Source of the DNA: Eggerthia catenaformis OT 569 = DSM 20559
Lineage (GTDB): Bacteria > Bacillota_I > Bacilli_A > Erysipelotrichales > Coprobacillaceae
DNA length: 64,000 bases
Direction of reading: 5' to 3'
NCBI RefSeq assembly: GCF_000340375.1
Contig: NZ_KB446647.1
Coordinates: forward strand, 384,166 to 448,165
Part shown: positions 9,791 through 18,929 of the stretch, in pieces
Layout: every line of letters begins with the position of its first letter
Position numbering within the stretch: the stretch's first letter is position 1
Made by a program: the position numbers and the translations under genes
The notes under the pieces: model-generated
The model's input: only the letters and a program-made list of their open reading frames with translations
What the model was told of the DNA's origin: nothing
Database searches by the model: none

Positions 9791-10630
9791 ATGAAAAAAA
9801 TACTTTCTTTACTTATTGGATTTTTTATTTTCTCAGTCTCTTTAATCCTTGGATTAAGTCTCTCCATTCGCCCTATTATAACTCAGATTATCTCCGAAGG
9901 AATTATTGGGCAGGTAACTACACAAGGTGTTCTGACAGTGATTGAAAACGATCTTCCTGATATGAGTAATGATGACATGATTCTATTTCAAAAAGAATTA
10001 ACACAGTCTAAAATAATCTATAATTTTACTGATCATACACTTTATAAAATAAGTGATTCCTTGCTATTCAATAAGGCTGTCACAAAAATTTCTATGCAAC
10101 AGGAAATCAAAGAATATGCTGATGAAGTTATATCATTAATTGAGAAATATAGTGCTCCTTTATTGCTGACTCAAAAAGAAAAAATCATAACTGACATATA
10201 TACATGGGGAACTATTCTTAATAATCAGATAGGAACAGCTATTGACTATGCTTTACAGGAAAATTCACAATTAAAATTGCTTATATTGATATACGGTATA
10301 CTGATTAGATATTTAAGTCTTATTTGTATTGTTTTCATTTTACTTTTTAGTTTTATCTTATTTATGATTTCTAAAAAACTTAGCATTCTTTTAAAAAATG
10401 AAGGTTTTCTATTATTAATAAGCGGTATGATTCAGGCATTATTATTTCCATTTCTTATCAGTCATTATAGTGATATATATACTAATATGTATATAGGAAT
10501 GACACCTGATCTTAATATCTCTAAAACACAGATGATTGGCTTACAATTTATAATATGTGGAATAATATTTCTGAGTATATCTTTTATTAATTATTTTTAT
10601 AAGCAAAGAAAAGGGCATCAGCTGAACTGA
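9791..10630 (+). CDS. unknown membrane protein divergent to clpB
   Basis: A protein of 279 residues. It has an N-terminal hydrophobic segment (5-30), a roughly 130-residue extracytoplasmic or soluble section, then four hydrophobic stretches (about 160-180, 184-196, 205-228, 250-268). The family is not recognised. The ATG follows AGGTG at 7 nt. It is transcribed away from clpB from a shared 150-bp region that holds the CIRCE sites, so HrcA or heat could affect it, but no clear plus-strand promoter is visible. It ends in a bidirectional terminator shared with the DAHP synthase gene. Confidence 0.7.
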   Translation: MKKILSLLIGFFIFSVSLILGLSLSIRPIITQIISEGIIGQVTTQGVLTVIENDLPDMSNDDMILFQKELTQSKIIYNFTDHTLYKISDSLLFNKAVTKISMQQEIKEYADEVISLIEKYSAPLLLTQKEKIITDIYTWGTILNNQIGTAIDYALQENSQLKLLILIYGILIRYLSLICIVFILLFSFILFMISKKLSILLKNEGFLLLISGMIQALLFPFLISHYSDIYTNMYIGMTPDLNISKTQMIGLQFIICGIIFLSISFINYFYKQRKGHQLN

Positions 10631-10639
10631 TGCCCTTTT
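10611..10639. terminator. bidirectional terminator
   Basis: An 11-bp stem AAGGGCATCAG / CTGATGCCCTT with a 5-nt loop, flanked by A- and T-runs. It overlaps the 3' ends of the convergent genes at 9791 (+) and 10638 (-). Confidence 0.88.
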
Positions 10640-11675
10640 AATCTATCTGATTGGCAAGATCAAAGATAAGCTTTTCTGTTTTTTCCCAGCCAAGACATGG
10701 ATCAGTAATAGACTTGCCGTAAATTCCTTCATCAATTTTTTGACATCCATCAACCAAATAAGACTCTATCATTAAACCTTTTACAAGACTGCGGATTCTT
10801 CTTGACTGATGTCTTGAATGCATAATATCTTTAGCTATTCTAATCTGTTCCTGATATTTCTTTCCTGAATTATTATGATTGCAGTCAACAATAGCTGCCG
10901 GATTCTGTAAACCCAGTTTCTGATAAAGATTATAGACAATTTTTAAATCTTCATAATGATAATTAGGATGTGAATTCCCAAATTTATCTACATAGCCACG
11001 TAAAATCGCATGAGCATATGGATTTCCCGGTGATTTAACTTCCCATCCTCGGTAAATAAAAGTTGACGGAGACTGTGCTGCTATAATAGAATTCATCATA
11101 ACACTTAGATCACCACCAGTTGGATTTTTCATACCGGCCGGTATGCCTATTCCACCGGCAACCAAACGATGCTCTTGGTTTTCTACTGACCTTGCTCCTA
11201 CTGCCACATAAGAAAGCAGATCAGATAAATAACGATGATTTTCAGGATAGAGCATTTCTTCCGCACATGTAAATCCTGTTTCCCTAATGACTCTTGTATG
11301 CATATGCCTGATAGCCAGTAAACCTGAAAGCATATCCTCCGGTTTTTCGGGATCCGGCTGATGTAACATTCCTTTATAGCCTTTACCAATAGTTCTTGGC
11401 TTATTAGTATAGACTCTTGGCACAATAAATATTTTATCCTTTACTAAATCAGCTACTTTTCTTAAACGATGCATATACTCTAATACAGCATCTTCATTAT
11501 CCGCTGAACATGGTCCAATAATTAATAAAAGCTTATTGCTTTTTCCAGTTAAAATATCTATAATTTCCTGATCATTTCTTTCTTTGATAGTTTTTAAATG
11601 ATCATCTAAAGGAAATTGTTTTTTTACTTCTGCCGGTATAGGCAGTTTTCTAATGAATTCCATTTGCATTTCCAT
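10638..11675 (-). CDS. class I 3-deoxy-7-phosphoheptulonate (DAHP) synthase
   Basis: Condenses phosphoenolpyruvate and erythrose-4-phosphate, the first step of the shikimate pathway. At 345 residues it is the AroF/G/H (type I-alpha) length. Visible motifs: IIGPCSADNEDAV (about 52-64), KPRTIGKGYKG around residue 92, a KNPTGGDL segment in the middle, and DCNHNNSGK carrying a metal-ligand His. The ATG is 8 nt after GGGGG. No other shikimate gene is nearby. Which aromatic amino acid inhibits it cannot be read from the sequence. Confidence 0.93.
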   Translation of the reverse strand: MEMQMEFIRKLPIPAEVKKQFPLDDHLKTIKERNDQEIIDILTGKSNKLLLIIGPCSADNEDAVLEYMHRLRKVADLVKDKIFIVPRVYTNKPRTIGKGYKGMLHQPDPEKPEDMLSGLLAIRHMHTRVIRETGFTCAEEMLYPENHRYLSDLLSYVAVGARSVENQEHRLVAGGIGIPAGMKNPTGGDLSVMMNSIIAAQSPSTFIYRGWEVKSPGNPYAHAILRGYVDKFGNSHPNYHYEDLKIVYNLYQKLGLQNPAAIVDCNHNNSGKKYQEQIRIAKDIMHSRHQSRRIRSLVKGLMIESYLVDGCQKIDEGIYGKSITDPCLGWEKTEKLIFDLANQID

Positions 11676-11743
11676 ATATAGATCCCCCTAAAGTATAATT
11701 TTCCTATATAATACCTTAAATCCTTAAAATATCAATAAAATAT

Positions 11744-12922
11744 TTAAAAAGCAGTATCTTTTTGTCTCTTAACTGCAATAATTATTATCATCAATAAAAC
11801 ACCAATCACCGTTAATACTAAGGCAAAAGCAAGCATCACAGGAAGACCGAAACAATCCTGAAGATAACCTCCTAAAAAATTTCCAATAGTTGCTCCCATT
11901 CCTGTCGTCAGAACACCAATCATTGTCTGTCCCATCATCGTATCCTTTTCTTCAACCGCTTCATTCACATAATAAGTAATAGCAGCAGTAAAAAGACCAT
12001 AAGAGATACCTTGAAAAGCTAATCCTATCAGTAAGACAGATAATGATGGAGCAAAACATATCAAAAAATTTCTAAAGATATACATCAATGAAGCAAATAG
12101 TAATATTGATTCTGTTCTTATTCTTTTCATTAGAGAATGAGCAATTGCCATAAAAGGCATTTCACTGGCTGCCATACAAAAGATGGCTATACCATAAACA
12201 GATGTATTTCCTCCCAATTTTTTTACAATATTAACCAGAAAAGTAGCCAAGGTTGAAGAAGCACCGAAAAGAAATCCAAAAGCCAATAAAATCATAAAAA
12301 ATCTCTTATATTTTAGAATAAAATGATACATAGAAATAGAATCCTTCTGATTATCTTTAGCAGAAGAAATACTGATATCAGGCATCGTAAAAAGATCAGT
12401 GAATAAAAATATAGCACCTATTGTATGAGCAATAGCTAATACCGATGGATTCAGCAAATCAATAAATTGTCCCAACAGGACTGCAGAAACAGCATAAGAT
12501 ACAGAACCCGCCCCTCTAGCCAGCCCAAAGTTTAAGTAATGTCCTGATTTTAAATAATCCATACAAATCATTGATAATAAAGGAACATTGGAAACAATCA
12601 TATTAATAATCAGAATAAATAATCCTATTAATACATATGAAGGTAAAGGAACAACAATCATTATAATCCATATACAGAACATAATAATATACGTAACAAG
12701 CATTAGTTTTCTGATTGTCAGCATTTTAATTCTTGTAACTAATGATGAAATATATGGACTGCTAAAAATAGATAGAAATGCACCTAATCCAGTCACTATT
12801 CCTATCTGTGTATTGTTTAATCCTTTATACTGTAAAAAAACAGCAGTATATCCATAAATAGTACATGAAGTCAGCCAATAAAAAATTTGCAACAGATTAT
12901 AACGTAATTGTAAATGTTTCAT
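11744..12922 (-). CDS. MFS transporter (MFS_1-like family)
   Basis: A polytopic protein of 392 residues with about twelve hydrophobic segments and no signal peptide. The N-terminal half has the MFS layout (YGYTAVFLQYKGLNNTQIGIVTGLGAF) seen in LacY/nucleoside-type 'MFS_1_like' proteins. A charged loop at about 190-200 links the two six-helix bundles. The substrate is unknown. The start has GGAGGAAATT. It is 68 nt upstream of the DAHP synthase gene in the same direction, with no obvious terminator between them, so co-transcription is possible. Confidence 0.8.
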   Translation of the reverse strand: MKHLQLRYNLLQIFYWLTSCTIYGYTAVFLQYKGLNNTQIGIVTGLGAFLSIFSSPYISSLVTRIKMLTIRKLMLVTYIIMFCIWIIMIVVPLPSYVLIGLFILIINMIVSNVPLLSMICMDYLKSGHYLNFGLARGAGSVSYAVSAVLLGQFIDLLNPSVLAIAHTIGAIFLFTDLFTMPDISISSAKDNQKDSISMYHFILKYKRFFMILLAFGFLFGASSTLATFLVNIVKKLGGNTSVYGIAIFCMAASEMPFMAIAHSLMKRIRTESILLFASLMYIFRNFLICFAPSLSVLLIGLAFQGISYGLFTAAITYYVNEAVEEKDTMMGQTMIGVLTTGMGATIGNFLGGYLQDCFGLPVMLAFALVLTVIGVLLMIIIIAVKRQKDTAF

Positions 12923-12988
12923 AATTTCCTCCGGAAATCATCTTATCATGAAAAATGTTTTCTAAAATAAATATTCTGTTTATGAAAA

Positions 12989-13933
12989 TTATTTTGCATA
13001 GCCACTTTTTAAATCAACCACACTGATAAACTCACCTTCGCCAAGCCATGCCTTAATATTGTGTTTTGTGATATCAGTAATCTTATTAACAGTAAAATCA
13101 AGCTGATAGCCTCCTGTAATATGAGGAGTAATATAAATATTTTTTATAGACCATAATAGATCATCTGATTTTAACGGTTCATTTTCTTCAACATCCAAAT
13201 AAACACCCTTAAAGCGTGATGCATTCTTTACCAAAGCACCTCTATCAATAATATTTCCTCTTCCTGCATTCATTAAAATACTTCCCTGCTTACATGATGA
13301 AAGAATATGATCATCAAACAAATGATATGTTTCTTTAGTCCCAGGCAATACAATAACAATCACATCTGCTTTACTTACTTCTTCTTTTAAATTTTTAATA
13401 GAGTGAACCTCATCAAAGTATTCAAGATGACCGCTTCGTCTTCGCATACCTACTAAATAGCCGCCTAAAGACTTTGCTCGTATCGCAAATTCCTTGCCAA
13501 TATTACCCGTTCCTAAGACAAGTATTCTTTTTCCTATCGGTGAAATGACAGTTCCTTCATTATGCCACAGACCTTCTCTTTGATTATCCATATAAGAAGG
13601 GATTTTCTTCATAATCATCAACATATAAGTAATCAGATACTCTGCAACTGCAACACCATATGCTCCTGACATACAGGTTAAAATCGTATGTTCAGGAATT
13701 ATACCGTCCATATACTGATGGACTCCGGCACTGACTAATTGTATCCATTCTAAATTTGGGCATGATTGAAGCTACGAAGGATTAACATTCCCCACTAAAG
13801 CCTGAATATTCTGTAAATCTTCTAAGCTGATTTCATCTCTTTTTTTAGATATAAACTCTGTATTTGAATCCAAAGCTTTAATTTCCGCTTGGATTTTTTC
13901 ATCAAATGGTCCTTCTATTAATACTCTTTTCAT
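12989..13933 (-). pseudogene. 2-hydroxyacid dehydrogenase interrupted by an in-frame TAG
   Basis: The reading frame runs from an ATG at 13933 to 12989 with one internal stop: TAG at 13774-13772, codon 54. The first part encodes MKRVLIEGPFDEKIQAE... and the rest continues in the same frame through SCPNLEWIQLVSAGVHQY into an NAD-binding Rossmann domain (GTGNIGKEFAIRAKSLG), NAGRGNIIDRGAL and DVEENEPL...ITPHITGG. These are the hallmarks of the D-isomer 2-hydroxyacid dehydrogenase family (about 315 residues). Without the stop the gene would be full length. An internal ATG (13711) could give a 240-residue truncated protein lacking part of the catalytic domain. Confidence 0.85.
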
Positions 13934-13970
13934 GGTTTTCTCCTCTTATAAAATATAAAAAAGATTATTG

Positions 13971-14531
13971 TTAAATAATCTTCCACTCCTCAAGAATCGC
14001 CTTCACTTTCTTTACAGGAAGACCAATAACTGTATCAATATCTCCCTCTATCTCATCAATAAAAATTGAAGCAATGCCTTGAATAGCATAAGCTCCTGCT
14101 TTTCCTTCCCATTCATAGGAATGAATATAGTCCGGTATCATTGTTTCTATATTCTTAAATGTTACTGATGTTTCATCAGTAAAGACTGTATATCTATCTT
14201 TTGACCAGATAGAAACAGCTGTATATACAATATGAGTTTCATCAGATAATTCATTAAGTATTTTTATAGCTTCACTGGAATCTTTAGGTTTTCCAATAAC
14301 TTTTCCATGGTGATAAACTACAGTATCAGCAGATATAACAGTATCTAAAGGATATTTTTGATGAATGGGGTTACCTTTTTCAAAAGCCAGTTTCTCAAGT
14401 CTTTTTTTTATTTCTAAAGACTCATCAAGAACTTCATCAAGACAAGAAGCATCGATTATAAAGTCGATGCTTTCTCTTTCTAATAATTCTTTTCTTCTTG
14501 GAGATGTACTGGCAAGAATAATCTTACTCAC
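13971..14531 (-). CDS. maf: Maf-type nucleoside triphosphate pyrophosphatase
   Basis: A Maf/YhdE-family house-cleaning pyrophosphatase (dTTP/UTP or modified-nucleotide hydrolysis; the B. subtilis homologue influences septation). It has 186 residues. The signature [13 protein letters not shown] opens the protein, and [17 protein letters not shown] carries the conserved catalytic Asp region. The start is a GTG inside the end of pnp (8-nt overlap), so it depends on pnp translation. It is the last gene of an rpsO-pnp-maf group. Confidence 0.92.
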   Translation of the reverse strand: MSKIILASTSPRRKELLERESIDFIIDASCLDEVLDESLEIKKRLEKLAFEKGNPIHQKYPLDTVISADTVVYHHGKVIGKPKDSSEAIKILNELSDETHIVYTAVSIWSKDRYTVFTDETSVTFKNIETMIPDYIHSYEWEGKAGAYAIQGIASIFIDEIEGDIDTVIGLPVKKVKAILEEWKII

Positions 14532-16656
14532 CTTTATCTTCTTCTTTTTTTATAACCGGTTTAGGAAGTAAGGCTTTTCTAGATACATTGACTCCTTTAT
14601 CCGTAATCTGTGTAACTTTAACTTTTACAATATCTCCTAATTTAATTACATCAGATACTTTATTAGTATGATCCCAGGCAATATCCTTAATATGCAGGAA
14701 TCCATTAGTACCGGGGAATAACTCTACAAAAGCATATTTATCTTCTACGCGAACCGCTTTTGCATCATAAATCTGACCGACTTCTGCTTTTCTAGTAATA
14801 GCCTTAATGATTTCAATAGCCTTATCAATGACTTCCTGATTGAAATGGTAAATAGCAACATTCCCCTCATCATCAATATCAATCTTAATATTATCACACT
14901 GAGCAATAATATCATTGATCGTTTCTCCGCCTTTACCAATTACATCTTTAATCTGATCCGGTTCAATCTTTAGTGTTGCATATTTAGGCGCATACTCACT
15001 TAAATGATCTCTTGGCTCACTGATAGCTCCTAGCATAACACTCATAATCTCAGCTCTTGCTTTTTTAGCCTGTGTCAGAGCTTCACTTAAAATCTCTTCT
15101 GTAATACCATCAATTTTAATATCCATCTGTAAAGCACAGATTCCTTTAGGCGTACCGGCTACCTTAAAATCCATATCTCCTAAATGGTCTTCCATTCCCT
15201 GAATATCAGTTAAAATCGTATAATTATCACCTTTTTTAACTAATCCCATAGCTACTCCGGCAACAGGTGCAGAAATAGGAACACCGGCAGCCATTAAAGC
15301 CATACAAGATGCACAAATTGAAGCTTGTGAAGAAGATCCATTTGATTCTAATACTTCAGCAACAGCTCTGATTGTATATGGAAAATCAGTTTCTGAAGGA
15401 AGCACCTGCTTTAAGGCTCTTTCTCCTAAAGCACCATGTCCAATCTCTCTACGTCCGGGTGCCCCCATTCTTCCTGTTTCACCAACACTATATGGCGGAA
15501 AATTATAATGATGCATCCATCTCTTTTCTGTTGTATCATCCAGTCCGTCTATTTTTTGTACTTCACCCAGTGCACCTAAGGTTACTGCTGACATAACCTG
15601 TGTTTCTCCACGTGTAAATAAGGCGCTGCCATGAACTCTAGGAAGTAAGTCTACCTGAGCATCCAATGGTCTGATCTCATCAACTTGACGCCCATCAGGT
15701 CTAATCTTTTCATCAGTAATAAGTCTTCTGACTTCATTTCTTTCCAAATCATCCAGAACCATCTTTACTTCTTTAAGCGTCTGATCATGCTGCCCTAAAT
15801 CATCATATTCCTTTTCTTCGTAGCTGTTTACAACTTCCTCTTTGATAGCATCAATTGCAGCATATCTTTCCAATTTGCCGGGAATAGAGATAGCTGCTTT
15901 CATTTTTTCATCAGCTGTCTCTGTAACTGCATCTACAATATTCTGATCAATCTCAAATAAAGGAATTTCCATTTTTTCTTTACCACAGGCAGCTACAATA
16001 GTTTCCTGGAAAGCAATTAATTCTTTAATCTTTTCATGGCCAAACATTAATGCCTTTAGCATAGTTTCTTCATCCACTTCTTTAGCATCTGCTTCTACCA
16101 TATTAATAGCATCTTTTGTGCCTGCAACCTCTAAATTAATTAAAGATTTTTCTTTATCTTCAGGTCCGGGATTAATCACAAACTCACCATCAATAAGTCC
16201 TACATTAACCCCTGCAATAGGTCCGTTAAATGGAATATCTGAAATACATAAAGCAATAGATGCACCCAGCATTGCTGTCATCTCCGGTGTAGCCTGCTGA
16301 TCTACTGACATAACTGTATTAACAACCTGTACTTCATTTCTAAACCCATCTGCAAATAATGGTCTGATTGGTCTATCAATCATACGAGCAGTTAATGTCC
16401 CATGCTCTGACGGTCTGCCCTCTCTCTTTAAGAAACCGCCCGGTATCTTTCCTACTGAATAAAGCTTTTCTTCATAAGTGACTGTTAACGGGAAAAAATC
16501 AACATCTTTTGGTGTCTTTCCAGCACAAACGGTTGATAAGACAACAGTATCATCATATCTAATCAAAGCACTGCCATTAGCCTGTTTAGCAAGTTCTCCC
16601 GTCTCAACAGAAAGATGTCTCCCATAAAAATCCATTTCAAAAACTTGTTTTACCAT
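14524..16656 (-). CDS. pnp: polynucleotide phosphorylase
   Basis: A 3'-to-5' phosphorolytic exoribonuclease of the degradosome, with 710 residues. It has two RNase PH domains (the second contains [15 protein letters not shown] and [15 protein letters not shown]), a KH domain with [10 protein letters not shown] (about 570-580) and a C-terminal S1 domain ending in a Lys/Glu-rich tail. The ATG is 7 nt after AGGAG. It follows rpsO, as in most bacteria; a hairpin at 16695-16721 separates the two genes and may be both an attenuator and a processing site. Confidence 0.97.
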   Translation of the reverse strand: MVKQVFEMDFYGRHLSVETGELAKQANGSALIRYDDTVVLSTVCAGKTPKDVDFFPLTVTYEEKLYSVGKIPGGFLKREGRPSEHGTLTARMIDRPIRPLFADGFRNEVQVVNTVMSVDQQATPEMTAMLGASIALCISDIPFNGPIAGVNVGLIDGEFVINPGPEDKEKSLINLEVAGTKDAINMVEADAKEVDEETMLKALMFGHEKIKELIAFQETIVAACGKEKMEIPLFEIDQNIVDAVTETADEKMKAAISIPGKLERYAAIDAIKEEVVNSYEEKEYDDLGQHDQTLKEVKMVLDDLERNEVRRLITDEKIRPDGRQVDEIRPLDAQVDLLPRVHGSALFTRGETQVMSAVTLGALGEVQKIDGLDDTTEKRWMHHYNFPPYSVGETGRMGAPGRREIGHGALGERALKQVLPSETDFPYTIRAVAEVLESNGSSSQASICASCMALMAAGVPISAPVAGVAMGLVKKGDNYTILTDIQGMEDHLGDMDFKVAGTPKGICALQMDIKIDGITEEILSEALTQAKKARAEIMSVMLGAISEPRDHLSEYAPKYATLKIEPDQIKDVIGKGGETINDIIAQCDNIKIDIDDEGNVAIYHFNQEVIDKAIEIIKAITRKAEVGQIYDAKAVRVEDKYAFVELFPGTNGFLHIKDIAWDHTNKVSDVIKLGDIVKVKVTQITDKGVNVSRKALLPKPVIKKEEDKGE

Positions 16657-16694
16657 TTTTTCACTCCTACCTGTATATTTATTTTATAATGATA

Positions 16695-16721
16695 AAGGAA
16701 CATTGAAAATCAATGTTCCTT
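16695..16721 (-). terminator. hairpin between rpsO and pnp
   Basis: A 12-bp perfect stem (AAGGAACATTGA / TCAATGTTCCTT) with a 3-nt loop just after rpsO. The T-run downstream is weak (TTATCATTAT), so it is probably a leaky terminator or an RNase III-type processing element. Confidence 0.65.
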
Positions 16722-16726
16722 AGTCA

Positions 16727-16993
16727 TTATCTTCTTAAGCCTAATGATTCTACTAAAGCAGAATATCTTTCAAGATTTTCTCTTCTTAAATATCTTAATA
16801 AATCTCTTCTTCTACCGATTTTCATTAATAATCCGCGGTTAGAATGATTATCCTTTGGATGAGCCTTGAAATGATCATTTAACTTATTAATGTCTGCTGT
16901 CAGTAAAGCAATCTGTACTTCCGGAGATCCTGTATCATTTTCTCCGCGTGCATATTTCTTCATGATAGCTGCTTTTTCTTCTTTAGTTAACAT
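16727..16993 (-). CDS. rpsO: 30S ribosomal protein S15 (uS15)
   Basis: An 88-residue primary binder of the 16S rRNA central domain. The conserved parts are [30 protein letters not shown] and [13 protein letters not shown]. The ATG is 10 nt after GGAGG. A consensus promoter sits in the 3' end of ribF, giving an 80-nt leader that can fold into two hairpins and may be the S15 autoregulatory site. Confidence 0.98.
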   Translation of the reverse strand: MLTKEEKAAIMKKYARGENDTGSPEVQIALLTADINKLNDHFKAHPKDNHSNRGLLMKIGRRRDLLRYLRRENLERYSALVESLGLRR

Positions 16994-17073
16994 CTTTTAT
17001 TTTCCTCCTAAATCCTAACTTAGCAAAAACCAAGAAAGCTGTAAGAGGTACAAACCTCCTAGTACTTGCCGCA
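16994..17073 (-). promoter_or_regulatory. rpsO leader, candidate S15 autoregulatory RNA
   Basis: An 80-nt leader from the predicted start site to the rpsO ATG. Visible pairings: GGAGG with CCUCU around a UUUGUA loop (about 17045-17060), and CUUGG with CUAAG around a U-rich loop, close to the AGGAGG of rpsO. S15 represses its own translation in several bacteria through leader structures. The exact fold here is inferred and was not computed. Confidence 0.45.
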
Positions 17074-17079
17074 AACTCT

Positions 17080-17107
17080 ATTATAAAAGTTTATATGTAT
17101 TTGTCAA
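17080..17107 (-). promoter_or_regulatory. rpsO promoter inside ribF 3' end
   Basis: A fully consensus TTGACA (17107-17102), 16-bp spacer, TATAAT (17085-17080). It overlaps the last codons and stop of ribF and should give strong transcription of rpsO-pnp. Confidence 0.85.
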
Positions 17108-18022
17108 ACTATTTTTAAGTTTTCCACTGATTTCTTCTTTATCCTGATGCATCTTTTTAATCAGATCATCCAATGATTTAAAAGTTATTTCCGGTCTTGT
17201 AAAAAATAAAAAGTTTACTTTAACAGTCTTATTATATATATTTTTATCAAAATCAAAAATATAAACCTCTAAGGAATCAGATAATAAATCATTAAAAGTA
17301 GGATTAACACCTATATTAGCCATTCCATAATAAGCTTTATGATCCATCTCTAAAACAACTCCATAAACACCTCTTTGTGGAATTAAATATTTATCTATAT
17401 TAATATTAGCTGTAGGAAAACCTAAAACTGTCCCTCGATGTTTTCCATGAATAACCTTTCCTCTAATGCTGTAGGGTCTGCCTAAAAGACATGAAGCTTC
17501 TTCTATTTTTCCATTCTTCAATAAATTTCTAATAAGCGTAGAAGATATCTTCTGATGCTGATTATATAATACAGGAGCAATAATGCTTAATGAGAACATG
17601 TCATTCTTTAAAGTATCAATATCACCGCTATTTTTATATCCAAAATGAAAATCATATCCCGCAACTACATGTTTTATCTGATTAGCTATAATATATTCTC
17701 TAATAAAATCTTCAGGATTTAACCTTGATACAACTTCAGTAAACTCTATTTCAAAGATAGTCTCTATTCCCATCTTTTCTAATAAAAAATTACGTTCTTT
17801 TTTTGATAATAGATAAGTTTCAGAGACTCCTTTTATAACCGATAATGGGTAATGATCAAAAGTCATAATTGCCGGAATAAGATTTGTTTCTTTAGAAATT
17901 TTAACAGTTTCCTTAACTAAAGCCTGATGTCCTAAATGTAATCCATCAAAAAATCCTATTCCTATAACATATTTTCCTTTAAGCAAAAGCTTCTCATTAT
18001 GCTTTAATAGATAAGTATTCAT
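17081..18022 (-). CDS. ribF: bifunctional riboflavin kinase / FAD synthetase
   Basis: Makes FMN then FAD from riboflavin. It has 313 residues. The N-terminal adenylyltransferase domain shows GFFDGLHLGHQALV (22-35) and SSTLIRNLLKNG; the C-terminal flavokinase domain shows GTVLGFPTANI, GVYGVV and GMANIGVNPTF. The ATG overlaps the truB stop by one base (TAATG). The truB-ribF order is widely conserved. No FMN riboswitch is visible. Confidence 0.96.
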   Translation of the reverse strand: MNTYLLKHNEKLLLKGKYVIGIGFFDGLHLGHQALVKETVKISKETNLIPAIMTFDHYPLSVIKGVSETYLLSKKERNFLLEKMGIETIFEIEFTEVVSRLNPEDFIREYIIANQIKHVVAGYDFHFGYKNSGDIDTLKNDMFSLSIIAPVLYNQHQKISSTLIRNLLKNGKIEEASCLLGRPYSIRGKVIHGKHRGTVLGFPTANINIDKYLIPQRGVYGVVLEMDHKAYYGMANIGVNPTFNDLLSDSLEVYIFDFDKNIYNKTVKVNFLFFTRPEITFKSLDDLIKKMHQDKEEISGKLKNSLTNTYKLL

Positions 18023-18870
18023 TAAAAAAGCCCCCTTAAGCTTTTTAAGTGCCCCTCTCCATCAGGCCCATAAATAGCGAGTAAATGATGAGATGTATCA
18101 TAAACAGCAACATTATGATCTATTGTACTTAAGATCTTCTTTCCATGAATTGCGATAGATCTATCCTCTAATATAAGCGAATCCATAGAGCTGAAAGCAT
18201 CTTCTAAAGATATTAACTGAAAATCATTATTTTTAAGCTGTTCAATACTGCATGCCTGAGCAATAGTAAAATGACCTGAACATGTTCTTTCCAGAGCATA
18301 CATGTGTCCCGGATAGCCAAGCTTTTTAGCAATATCAAAACATAAAGAACGTATATATGTTCCTTTAGAACAAAGAACTCTTAATTCTATATAATGATCA
18401 TATGTCTTAAGAATCTCTATTTCATATATTTTAATAGGTCTTGGCTCTATTCTAACATATTCATTATTTCTGGCATATTCATAAAGCTTTTTTCCATTGA
18501 CTTTAATAGCAGAATAAATAGGCGGCATCTGCATAGAATCCCCTTTAAAACTTTTAATAGTTTTCTCTAAATTCGTATATCCGATAAATTCTTTCTGATC
18601 AATAATTCTACCGGACCTATCATAGCTGTCAGTTGCTATACCAAGCGATAATACCGCCTTATATTCTTTAATATCTGCTGCTAAAAACTGTAATGCCTTA
18701 GTAGCTTTATTAACTGCTAAAACCAAAACTCCGGTAGCATCAGGATCTAAAGTTCCTGCATGCCCTACTTTTTTAGTATGCAAAGCTTTTCTTGCAATAT
18801 TAACAACATCGTGACTAGTCATTCCCTTTTCTTTATTAACAACAATTATTCCATCCATTTTCATCACCAT
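18022..18870 (-). CDS. truB: tRNA pseudouridine-55 synthase
   Basis: Forms pseudouridine 55 in the T-loop of tRNAs. It has 282 residues. The catalytic Asp is D42 in GHAGTLDPDATGVL; other family segments are KGMTSHDVV and KGTYIRSL. The N-terminus has three closely spaced ATG/GTG codons. The ATG at 18870 is 5 nt after AAGG; starts at 18864 or 18858 (MDGIIVV) are also possible. It is coupled to ribF through a one-base overlap. Confidence 0.96.
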   Translation of the reverse strand: MVMKMDGIIVVNKEKGMTSHDVVNIARKALHTKKVGHAGTLDPDATGVLVLAVNKATKALQFLAADIKEYKAVLSLGIATDSYDRSGRIIDQKEFIGYTNLEKTIKSFKGDSMQMPPIYSAIKVNGKKLYEYARNNEYVRIEPRPIKIYEIEILKTYDHYIELRVLCSKGTYIRSLCFDIAKKLGYPGHMYALERTCSGHFTIAQACSIEQLKNNDFQLISLEDAFSSMDSLILEDRSIAIHGKKILSTIDHNVAVYDTSHHLLAIYGPDGEGHLKSLRGLF

Positions 18871-18909
18871 CTTTACCTTATCAGATTATCAGTTTAAGCA
18901 CCATAAGAA

Positions 18910-18929
18910 AAGGTATCTGATGATACCTT
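18910..18929 (-). terminator. terminator after tyrS
   Basis: An 8-bp stem AAGGTATC / GATACCTT with a 4-nt loop overlaps the tyrS stop codon. The minus-strand tail is TTCTTAT, so strength is moderate. Confidence 0.65.

Noticed and set aside
13772-13774. TAG as pyrrolysine codon
   Set aside because: The family has no pyrrolysine and no pyl genes are in the window; mutation is simpler.
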